The position numbers and the translations under genes were made by a program. DNA of 64,000 bases from Notamacropus eugenii (taxonomy: Eukaryota > Chordata > Mammalia > Diprotodontia > Macropodidae): the NCBI RefSeq assembly GCF_028372415.1, contig NC_092873.1, forward strand, positions 354,330,660 through 354,394,659, in the 5' to 3' direction. This document shows, in pieces, positions 12,535 to 23,100 of this stretch (position 1 is its first letter; every line of letters starts with the position of its first letter). Below the pieces are notes generated by a model. That model had not been told where the DNA came from. It ran no database searches and worked only from the letters and a program-made list of their open reading frames with translations.

Positions 12535-12693
12535 CGTGTGGTTGGCCCCCCACATCAGGACGCTCAGGATCGGCTCGCTCGCCCGAAACAGCTTCACTTT
12601 CTGGCACACGAAATGCTTCTTCTTGGTCTTAGTCTTGCTGGCGCTCAGCGGCGCCACCGCCACCGCCGTGGTGCTGGTGCAGTTGGACGACAT
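12535..12693 (-). CDS. PIP4K2B: PIP4K2B coding exon 1 (N-terminus, 53 codons)
   Basis: Encodes the start of phosphatidylinositol-5-phosphate 4-kinase type 2 beta, which converts PI5P to PI(4,5)P2 in cytoplasm and nucleus. The minus-strand ATG at 12693 opens a frame beginning [20 protein letters not shown] and running through [15 protein letters not shown] to MWGANHT, essentially the vertebrate PIP4K2B N-terminus. G at -3 gives a fair Kozak context. The exon ends after an ACG codon at a GTAACC donor (phase 0), and the next exon resumes with INELSN. This part precedes the kinase core, so no catalytic residues are visible. The human protein, from memory, has Val where this one has Ala (MWGVNHT). 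The gene sits in a CpG island and its 5' UTR carries a GCC repeat. Paralogues PIP4K2A and PIP4K2C differ in this N-terminus, so the beta assignment is firm. Confidence 0.96.
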
Positions 12694-13190
12694 GCCCGGA
12701 CGGCGGCGGCGGCGGCGGCGGAGACGGCTCCCGAGCCCGCGGCCCGACGCTTCTCTCCCCGGCCCGATCCCCAGCCCCGGCGGCGGCGCCCTCACCGCCG
12801 CATGGTACCGCCCGGCCCGTTACCTCCCCCCCGCCCCCGCCCCCGTGGTACCGTCCGCCCCACGCTCCTCCCTCCCCCCCGCCCCGGGCGCCGGGACGTC
12901 CCGCTACCTACCCCGCCCCCAGGTGAGGGAGCCGCCCGCCCCCGCCCCAGTGGAACCACCCGTCCGAGGGAGGCGGCGGCCGCTCCGCCGGCCCCTCCCC
13001 GCTACTGCTTGACAGCACCCGGCCCGAGCCGGCGGGGCCTCAGCGGGCCCCGAAAACCCGCGCCCGAGCGGGGAGAGGAGGTGGAGTGGATCGGTGTAGC
13101 TATCCGCCACCAAGGGGGCTCCCCCGCCCCGACCCCCCGAAGCCCCGCTTTGGCTCCTTCCCTCAGTTTGACGCGCCAAGATGGCGGCAA
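12694..13190 (-). promoter_or_regulatory. PIP4K2B CpG-island promoter and 5' UTR
   Basis: A very GC-rich, CpG-dense stretch continues upstream of the PIP4K2B start codon, with several GC-box (Sp1-type) CCCCGCCCC motifs around 12824-12960 and no TATA box. The pattern fits a housekeeping promoter with dispersed starts. A YY1-type motif, CCAAGATGGCGGC, lies at 13176-13188 on the plus strand. The transcription start cannot be fixed from sequence. Confidence 0.7.
12701..12721 (-). repeat. GCC trinucleotide repeat in PIP4K2B 5' UTR
   Basis: Seven uninterrupted CGG units on the plus strand, read as (GCC)7 in the sense transcript, starting 8 bases upstream of the ATG. G-rich 5' UTR repeats of this type can fold, slow scanning and vary in length between individuals. 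No functional claim is made beyond position. Confidence 0.9.
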
Positions 13191-13800
13191 TTGCCGCGGC
13201 TCTAGGAGGGGAGGCGGGGGATGAAATCCGAGGAAGGTGGGACGTACCATCCCCTCCCCGAGGGAGGAAGGCAATAGAGAGCAGAGGGAAATTGGAAAAC
13301 TAGGGGAAATCTCCCCCTGCTCTCTCCAAGCATGGATTGTCCCACTCCCCTGGACGTAGGGCGTGCTCCACCCGTGGGACACGCCCCTTTCCTCCAGGGC
13401 CAATGAAAAGAGAAGACCGGGAACTCTGGGTTTTATGAATGGGTCCAGCATCCACCCACCTGGCCTCCCTTTCATCTCCCGCAGAAGCAGTGGGTTGAGG
13501 GACCTTCACAGGAAGGGATGGTCATCCCATTCTCAGGTTGGCCACATTTAGTCTCCACCTAAACTGCACACGGGTTGTGACGTATCCCTCCAAAGGGAAG
13601 AATCTCCTTATTGAACCTACGTAACCGATGAATCAGCTAGGTTAGAAATGTTGCTTCCTATTTCCAAACCAAAGTACCTAGGCTGCTGAGCCCCACATGC
13701 CCTTAAACTCTACAGGTTAAAATATGGTGTGCCAAATGTCTTTTTGCAGTTTTTCAAGCTATAAAAGCCGCACTAAATGCATGGTTGAGACTTTGTGTGA
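13191..13800. other. PIP4K2B upstream flank
   Basis: GC content falls away from the island. No exon is recognised. Plus-strand frames here lack family resemblance. Confidence 0.4.
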
Positions 13801-13805
13801 GAAGA

Positions 13806-14378
13806 CCCTAATGGCCAAAAACTGGAAATCAAGGGGATGCCCATGAATTGGGGAATGGCTGCACAAGTTGTGGTATATGAATGTAATGGAATACTATTGT
13901 GCTGTAAGAAATGATGAACTGGAAGACTTCAGAGAGGCCTGGAAAGACTTATATGAACTGATGCTGAATGAAAGGAGCAGAACCAGGAGAACTTTGTACA
14001 CAGCAACAACCACAGTGTGAGAGGAATTTTTCCGGTAGACTTAGAACTTCATTGCAATGCAAGAACTTAAAAAATTCCCCATGGTCTTTTAAGGCAAAAT
14101 GCCTTCCACATCCAGGGAAAGAACTATGGAATTCGATCACAGAATGTAGCAGATTATTTTCTTTTGTATTATGTTTTGGTTTGCTATGATTTCTCCCATT
14201 CATTTTATTTCTTCTATGCAACATGACTATAATGAAAATGTATTTAATAGGAATGTATGTGTAGAACCTATATAAAATTGTATGCTGTCTCAGGGAGGGA
14301 GGGGAAAAAAATCTAAGTTATATGGTAGTAATTGTAGAATACTGAAAATAAATAAAATTAATAAAATTAAAAAAAAAT
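13806..14378 (+). repeat. L1 3' end (5'-truncated)
   Basis: Contains the end of L1 ORF2 ('gccaaaaactggaaatcaag', 'gaatactattgtgctgtaag', 'tatgaactgatgctgaatga') and the marsupial L1 3' UTR, ending in an A-rich tail at about 14378. It lies between PIP4K2B and the CWC25 3' end. Confidence 0.85.
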
Positions 14379-14888
14379 TCTAACCCTAAACCTAGGGCAC
14401 TAAGACAGATGAAGTAAAAATTCCATGACTGTAGTCAAATACAAATGAAAAATACAATTTAGTTCATTTTCTCTGTTAGGTGATTATTATAGCCAATGTA
14501 TAAATAAGCTGAACTTAATTCATCATCAGGATAAAAATGAAGGAATATTCCTGCTTTAGATGAAAAACCACCTTGGAAAAACCAGAGACCCTGACATAGT
14601 ACTAAATGTGGAGCCTGAGAGTCTGCTACTTACCACCACCATGGGTCTCATTTGGACGATGATGGGGGTCAGTCCAGATGATATTTAAAGGTCCATTCCA
14701 GATCTAACTCTTAAGATCCTTCACCAACATTTGAAATGCAGTGGTCAAAAAGATGAAGGGAAAAGGAGGTGGGGGAGTACCTCAGTCATTAAAGTTTCAC
14801 TGTATTTTAGCTGACAGCAACTTGTAAACACCAATAATGTACCAATACTACCATAAAAGGAACACAAGAAAATAAACAGAATTTCTAT

Positions 14889-14894
14889 TTTATT
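14889..14894 (-). terminator. Candidate CWC25 poly(A) signal (distal)
   Basis: AATAAA on the minus strand about 970 nt past the CWC25 stop, in an A/T-rich context. An alternative to the proximal site. Confidence 0.35.
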
Positions 14895-15288
14895 TTTCTT
14901 TTAAAAGCCAGGAGGCCTGTTGGCAGTTTGGTTGTGCCTCTGGAACCACAAACTTCACATCCAGAGACACAAAGTGATCCATCCATAAATGGGTTTAAGG
15001 CGCTGTGGGAAGTGGTTAAAACCATCCCAGCTACACAGAAGAGAAAGCTGCCCTGTGTGACAGGATTATTTGGTACCCACAGTTTGATATGGTAATAATA
15101 TATCAAAAATCACTTTTCAAACAGGATAGACAAAAATAACTTTAAAAGAACTATTAAAAATTATACATTTATACATATACACACTATACTGCTATAAATT
15201 TTTAAAGACCAAATAGTTTAACAGTTCATTTGGTTCTTTTTAGTATTGTTTTTCTCCACGTCTCTGGGTTTCCTCCATGAATTCCCTT

Positions 15289-15294
15289 TTTATT
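15289..15294 (-). terminator. Candidate CWC25 poly(A) signal (proximal)
   Basis: AATAAA on the minus strand about 570 nt past the stop codon. A second AATAAA lies at 14889-14894. Either would give a 3' UTR of ordinary length; sequence alone cannot choose. Confidence 0.4.
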
Positions 15295-15864
15295 TCCCTG
15301 GCTTTTCCCAACCTGGCACTGATCTGTCTCAAATTAACTTTCAAGACATTTTGTAACAGAAGTCAGGAACGCTGATTCTGTCCTTTGACTGGCTACTCAG
15401 CTAAAGAGGTCCACAAGTGATTTTTAAAGGGAGATTGATTTTTTTTTTTTTAGTTCAGTCTGTACTGAAAGGGAATAGATCTGATGGAAAAGGCAGGTTC
15501 AGGGTAAATTACAGGACCACTATCAGGACCATGAATAGCTATATAAAGTGGTAGGAATCTCTAGAAGCACTGAAACAAAGATGGGCACCTCATAAGGAAA
15601 CTGCGAAACCCCAACTCTGCAATATACACCAGAGGAGGCAACCAAGGAACCGACTGATACTGTACACAAATGGCCTCCCCTACTCCCTGTTTTGTGAGGG
15701 GTGTTAGCTGTTCTCAGGAATGACTGGAGTAGAATCACTTTGAGCAGTGGCCATCTGACATCCTTGGAAGTCATCTCAACTCTTATAAAGAGGATTCTTT
15801 AAGGAGCCAGTAGCTTCTCCGGAAAACTCAAGATAATCAAGCATAAGAGCTTTGTGAATAAGGC

Positions 15865-15979
15865 TCATCTCTTCATGAAGTTCTTTTCCAAAGCAGCTGA
15901 AGTTCTCTGCAGGGAGTAGATGTTGCGCTTGACCCTATCCTCTAAGGAGGATGTGGATGTACTTTCTAACTTCAACTGG
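15865..15979 (-). CDS. CWC25: CWC25 coding exon 10 (C-terminus and stop)
   Basis: 115 nt, residues 382-418: QLKLESTSTSSLEDRVKRNI, then YSLQRTSAALEKNFMKR and a TGA stop at 15865-15867. The human equivalent, from memory, begins RMKLESASTSSLEDRVKRNI. The acceptor is CTCCACAG. Confidence 0.96.
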
Positions 15980-17030
15980 CTGTGGAGGAGTTAAGAGAGA
16001 CAAGTTAAAAACATCCTTTCTAATTGACCAACTCTCTGGTTGGGTCATGATAAGAAACAGCAAGATTCTGGCTACTATAAATTAAACAGAATTTTAAAAG
16101 CCCACACGTAACTTTCAGCACACCATCTGGAACTACATACAAATAGGGGAAGCAGCAGATTTCTTTTCCCTCATAAGTACCCATAAGAGAAAATTTGTCT
16201 GCTGTAGAAAGTGAAAAAGATTCTTAACCATGAAATTCCCAGATCTAAAAAGAGGGCCAGAGATTGTCAACGATTTAGAAACCTATCATCATCTGCCCAC
16301 AACAAAATCAAAAACATCCCAACTGTCTGGTCAAAAGCCTGGACCCCTACCAACAGTGGTCTGGAAGCTGAGTGCCAAGAGCTGAGGCTTTCTTTTGGAG
16401 ACAAGAGACAGAGACACCCTCCCACCCCCACTGTACTGTCCTACCCTGCCCCCCCCATTCCAATAAATATTAAAATGGTGGAGGTGGGGGGAACAGGGAC
16501 AGCTGGAGACAAGGCTACTCACTGGATGAATTTCCCATCCCGAGAGTCCAACTTTTCCAGCTTCCGTTCTCGTTCATCTTCCTTTTCATGCCTCTTGAGG
16601 GTGTTCAGCCTCTCTTCCTCCCGCCACTTGGCATTCTCCATCATTTCTTGCCGTTTTCGCTCCAGTTCTTCTGCTGAGAGTTTTCTGTGAACATAAACCC
16701 CTGCCAGATCTACCTTTTCCCAGCTGGGAACAATCTCATATAAGGAAAAGAAAGCCAGGTTCAGTGTAAGCAGTATGTTCTCTTAGTCACCACCACACAC
16801 TTAAGTTTTCTTGAGACTCCTTTTTTCTTCCTCACCAACTCCCTGATCTTTGATGAGGACCTAGAAACACAGCACCCTTGACTATCCTGAATCAAATGAA
16901 AAACTTACTTATTTTTAGAGTCATTCGAGGAAAGTCAATGATCAGTAGGTCTTTGGGATGATTTAAGGGATAAGGAGCATGAGAACAAAAAAGAAGGCTC
17001 ACAGTCATAATGAAGTGGCTAGCATGGTGG

Positions 17031-17111
<81 letters not shown>

Positions 17112-20100
17112 CACTCAAATATTTGTTGAATGAACATCTCAAATTTGATCGTTTTTAGCCATAAAGTCTGGAAATGGCTGGGCATCCAGAGACAAAACAC
17201 TATTTAGCACTAAACTAGAAACCACTGTGGCTTGAGAATTTCAACTTGAACTCCTTATGAAAGTGACAGTCATCCCTGTCATTCCACATTTCAAATCACA
17301 CACTATTCTTTCCAGTGTTCTCAGGAAGCAAAGAGGAAAATCCATTTCAGAGAGATCGAACTCTGTTTAATAGAGTCCAGAGTTTCAATAGTCTAGCTCT
17401 ACAAGGAAAAGGTTTTATACTTTGGCCAGTGGAAAGAACGCCAGACTTGGAACCAGTGGTCTTGGATTCCAGTTTCAGGTCTACCACTTAGCTACTGTGT
17501 CACCTTAGGCAAATCACTTTCATCTATGCTTTACCTAGGGCCCAGGGCTGCTATAGGAAAATTTAAGTTTTGAACTGAAGCAATCTTCAGTTGTATGGGA
17601 GGGAATGCACTCTCAGAATCATTAGCTGAAAAGACTGTAGCTGTCCGCCCAACTTTCTAATGATGCCAGGTAAATACAGCGTCATTATACGAACATCCCA
17701 CAAAATAGTTAAATGAAGTCCAACAGACAAGTCCTCCTGAGTCTTTCACTTGAAGCTTTACAAAAGGCAGTGGTGTAAACTCCAATTACATTTAGGAAGG
17801 CTTCCAAGAATATTTCTAACTCTCCACAGCTCTCAAGACTGTCTGAGTGATGCACACCCAAGAGGAAATGTTTTGAAAGGTTGAATCCAAATATTTGTCC
17901 CTCTAAACTTCCCTTTTTCTATTGAGAATACATCATTCTTTTAGACATCCAAGTTCAATACTTCATAGTCATCCTTGATTCTTCATTCTAAATCACCTCC
18001 CAGATCCAATCAGTTACCAAGGCTTATCAATCTACTCAACATCATTTCTTGTTCCTGCATGTCTTCAGCAACCACCTTTATCCAGGCCCCTATCACTCTA
18101 TCACAGATTACTGAAACAGCCTCCTGACTGGACTTTCTGTTTCCATTTTCTCCCCACTCTCCCCACCCACCTTCAATTTAGACTCTACCCAACTATCAAA
18201 ATAATATTCCTAAGCACCACTCTAGGCGTGTCATCTCCCTGCTCAAGAAATTTCAATGGCTCCCCATTGCCCCTGGCATGAAATACAAAGGTACTATTTT
18301 AGAACTGAAAGCCTCGTAATCTATATCCAGCCTACCTTTGCAGTATCATTTCACATCAGTACTCCCTCATGCACTTCATACCTCATTGCTCAACTAAAAC
18401 TACCCTTTCCAAAGTTACCAATGATTTTCTAATTGATGAACCTGATTGCTTCTTCTCAGTCCTCCCTCTTGACCTTTCTATAGCATGTGATCCTGTTGAC
18501 CACCAAGATCAGGGGTGGGGAACCTGTGGCCTCAAGGCCACTTGTGGCCCTCTAGGTCCTCAAGTGCAGCCCTCTGACTGAATCCAAACTTCACAGAACA
18601 AATTCCCTTAATAAAAAGATTTGTTCTATAAAACTTGGACTCAGTCAAAAGGTCACACCTCAGGACCTAGAAGGAACCCTGACCTAGATGATACACTGGA
18701 TCTTATTTTTTCATGATCCCCAACCCATTCTTACTGTCTGCTCCTCAGTTTCCTATGATGGCTCTTCATCCATACTCTCCTCTTCCCCAATCCCCACGCC
18801 CAACTATAAGTCTATCCCTAGGTTATCTATGGACCCTCTTCTTTACACTCTCTTACACAGTGACTTCATCAGCTCCATGGGTTCAAATGTCATTGCTGTG
18901 TAGATGACTCTCAGATCTGTGTCACTGAGTTTCTCTTCTGAGCTCCAATACTGCATCACCAAATATCTACTGGATATCTTGAACTGAATGTTCCACAATC
19001 ATCTCAAACTCAACTTTTTCAGTACAGTACTTGTTGCTTTTCTCTCAAACTTACCACTCTTTCTAACTTTCCTGGTTCTGTGGAACACCACCTTCTGATC
19101 ACACTCAGCTGTCAAGCCTCTACAGCATCTCTCACCCAAGTGTGGATCCTCATTCCCTCTTGACTAGACCTCTTTAAAAGCTCAATTGGTCTCCTGCCTC
19201 CAGCCTCTCTAATTCTTCTTCCACAAAGCTGCCAAAGTGATATTCTAAAGTATATATCTGACCAGCCACTCCACTGCTCAAACTGTTGGAGTTTCCTATT
19301 ACCTCCAGTATCAAATTAAAACTCCTCTGTTTGGCATTGAAAGGATCTCCATTTGGCTCAAAGCTACTTCTCTCACACCACCTACATTCTCCCCCTTTAC
19401 ACTCTATGGTTCAGGCAAATTAAACATCTCCTAGGAAAATGTCCCATATCCCATTCTTATATATTTGTAGATCCTGTTCCCCATTCCCGTGCTGTACTTC
19501 ATTTCAACCCTCAGGTGAAACACCACTCCTTACATGAGGCCTTCCTTACCTGAACTCCATTAATATTCCAATTACATACAGGCACACACACCCCGTCCCA
19601 AAAAAGTTATCTTATGTCAATGTTGAATATGTTGAGGTAAAATGGGGATGACAAAAACAGAATGCAAGTTTATTGAAGACAAGAACTATTAAATTTTTTC
19701 TTTGTATCCTAAGTACCTGACACATAATAGAAGCTTAATAAATGTTTGATCAACTGACTGAAGCCAAAATTGCCTATTTACTGTTGATCATGGATAAAAA
19801 TCCAGCTTTTTTCTCTGTGCTTTGTCCAGGCTGTTCCCCATGCCCAGAATGCACTTGTTCCTCTTATCTCTGCTTCAGAAAATCCTTAGGTTCCTTCAAG
19901 ACTCAACCCAGGTGCTATGTCCTACAGGAAGCCTTCCCTGATCCTTCTACTCATTAGTTTTCCCTCCCTTCCCAAATAATCTTGGATTTAAGCTTCTATC
20001 CTATATCCTATGACCTCACTTCCCCTTTAAGGGCACAGACTTTTTCTTCTGGTCTAGGGACCCACCAGGATCTTCAGCCATCCCTCCTTATGACAACATA

Positions 20101-23100
20101 TCAAGTGTTTTCCACACTCCTATGCTATCTGTTTTATGACTAATTTTCTGGCATCAAATTTTAATTGACTTTTGGCTAGTATTCTCAAGACAGAGAATTT
20201 CTAAGGAAAAAAGTTTGGCCATGGACATCTCTATGAGGTATAAGTAATTGGAGACAGCAGAAAGAAAAAAAAATCATAAAATGACTTGCTAGGGGTAAAA
20301 CCTATTATATAGCTAGCATCTTTCTAACTTGGTCTATGCTATTCCTGTGCTCACATCTCAAGATTCTAGAGCTACCCTAAGTAGGCACCCAACTTACCTG
20401 GTATAACCTGGAGCATGTCGCCTTTGATACCCTTCCTTTTTGGGGGAAGGGCTCTTAGTTCGGCCTCTTTCTTTCCTGTTTACTTTGGAATTGTGCCTGT
20501 AATCAAGGAAAGAGTCTTTTCAGCAATGGGGCCTAACTATAATGCATAACAGTAAAACAACTGGGGTGGGGAGGGGGGAGTCACTCAGGGAATGAAGAGA
20601 CAGGAAAAAGGAAGGACAATGTCTTAAAGAGAAAGCCACAGGGAATACACAGGAGATGACAAAGACAGCATTTGAGCCAGTCTTCAAAGTACATGGGAAT
20701 ACAATATGTTCCTATAAATTTATGGTTCCTCTGATTTTTATATGCAAGGGCAAGAAGAAAAGCTAAATGTAACAAAAACAGTATCCAAGAGACAAGCATC
20801 TATGGAAACATAGGGAAAACATTAAGACATATGGATATTGCTAAATGAAATCAAAAGTGCACCCCTATACTTATTTCCCTGTTGGTTGAAACACTCACTG
20901 TCTACTGTGTTTAGGGGACCATGACCTCCTGTCCCGTGTGTCAGTATCCCATGTGCCCTTCTTGCTGGTGTACTTTGGGGGTGAACGGGAGGCACTCCGT
21001 GACCTAGAATGATTCTTGACCCTATATGCTCCCCCAGTTTCAGTTGCCAGAGGTCCTGATAGTCTGCGATCATGATCAGTGTCCTTAATCTGTAGAGAGG
21101 ATAAAGCAGAAGAACTATTCAGACAACTGCACTTTAAACAAAAGTTCAATGATGCTGAGAAAGGAACAAGTACCAGGGAAACATCAAGAGTATATTATCT
21201 TATCTTTACAGAACTATTTTCAAACCAGGTACACCCATGTAAATATAGGAACAACATTACCTTAAAAAGCAACCCCCAAACCTTATCCACCTAATCTAAC
21301 TACTTCCCTTCTCAACTCTCTCCTACCCCAGGCCTAGGGCAATGGATGCAGAGGGGGAATGAGAAACAAGTAAGTTCAAATCACAATCTTGACAATTTAG
21401 CCTGTAATTCATGGGGCTGTCCCATCTGCCAAGGGACAGAAGCACATGATGAAAGATACAGTCAGTCCTCAGGGGTACTTGCCCTGAATGATTAAGGCAT
21501 CTTATTATCTTTTATAACTAAAAAATGCTCAGTGTCACATGAACAAAAAAAAGCATGCTGGCACCACTATGGGAAGAGACCAGGTACCTACCTGTAAGCC
21601 ATAACCTGGGATTTTGGGCAAAACAGGAGGAGGACTTGCCATTTTCTTTTGAGATCTAAAAACAAATTTAAAGACAAAAAAAGGATACAATCAACTGTGT
21701 GAGGGAAGAGATATAGAAAGCAGTTTAATCTCATGTGCTCAAACATACTTCCTGCCCCCTCCATGGCCTTCCCACCTCCCTGTTATTACTTGGGAGTGTG
21801 TTTCCCTATTTGGGTTTTCTTGGCTGGGAAGATGCATCAGTGCAATCTTGTTTTTCCTGTGAAAAATCGTGGGCCTGGCTCGACAGCCCCAACCCCCACT
21901 GGAAGCTCTTTCCCCCAACCCTGTGCTGCTATTCTGGAGGCTGACAGTGAGTCAGAGTCAGAAGTGCCTGCTGCTATTCTCGTGGGGGAGAGAGACAGAG
22001 TGGGCAAGAATGGGTGGATAAACGGAGAGAAAAGAATAGAAATAAGGTCAGATAAGTAAAACAGCTTTGAAAGCTACAGGTGGATTTTATCATATACTTA
22101 AAGAGGAAAACAGCACATATACAGTTTCACATACAATCCTCTTTTTCTGTACTAAGTATATGCAAATGTCCATGCTATTTGGTATCTAAGTTCAGAATAA
22201 AAATATATTTTTCAAAATGGGTAAATTAGCCAGTTAAAAAAACAACCACCTGACAAACCCATTTCTGTCCTGTAAGAATCAGAAGCCAAAAGATCTTGAT
22301 ACAGACAATGAGATGTCTTTTCTGACCAAACATCACTAAGAACAGACTGACCTCCCCAAGTCCAGGATGCCATCTAGCAACATATGAGCTAACAGGGCAC
22401 CAAATGTCTCTTCCACGCACCTGCCATGGTTACGCTCTTCCTCACTGGCAGAATGGTCACTACTGGAGCTGCGATGCTTGTGCTTCTTATGCTTTTTTTT
22501 CTTTTCCTTCTTCTTCTTCTTCTCCTTCTTTTCCAGACTCATTTGCAACTAGGAAATTCACAAAGCACAAAGTTGACTTCGTTCCAGCTTTTACTCCTGA
22601 CTCCCTCCCTCATTTCCTGGTACATGCCAAGCTCAGGCAATCTGCCTTCTAGGGGAGCTGGCAACAAACACTCAACAGAACAACTACAACACTTATAAAG
22701 CACCTGCTGTGTGCTGGGTACATGCTAGGCTCTTAGGATAGAAAGATGAACACTTGCTTGCCCTCAAGAAACTTCCATTCCACTAATAGCATGGCAAAGT
22801 TCCATACCTTCTAGAAGTTTCCATTTTAAGTCAAGAATATGTGACCTCCGTTAAAGAGTTATTATTACCATTCAACAGAGAGTGTTCTCACCAGCAAAGA
22901 AGACAGCAAACTACCAAGTACTCTTTGAATGATACCATGGTGAAAAGATTCATTGTTTTGTGGCCAATCTGGTGATGAAAGTCAACTAAATGGGACCTCA
23001 GTAAAAAAGACAAAGTTTATTCTTAAAGACTTTTCAGTCTAGTATGGTCTGCTAGAGGCTGTACACATTCCATTCTAGTCTCTGGTGTGCCTCCACACCA

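Larger units (their letters stand above)
14380..15864 (-). other. CWC25 3' UTR and downstream flank
   Basis: Sequence past the CWC25 stop carrying two candidate AATAAA signals. No other exon or clear repeat is recognised. Confidence 0.5.

Noticed and set aside
12380-13224. Long plus-strand frames of 210 and 228 codons across the PIP4K2B CpG island
   Set aside because: They are antisense to the recognised PIP4K2B exon and are Pro/Arg/Ala-rich because of GC content; no family resemblance.
16892-17200. Frame rich in His-Thr
   Set aside because: Translation of the TG microsatellite.
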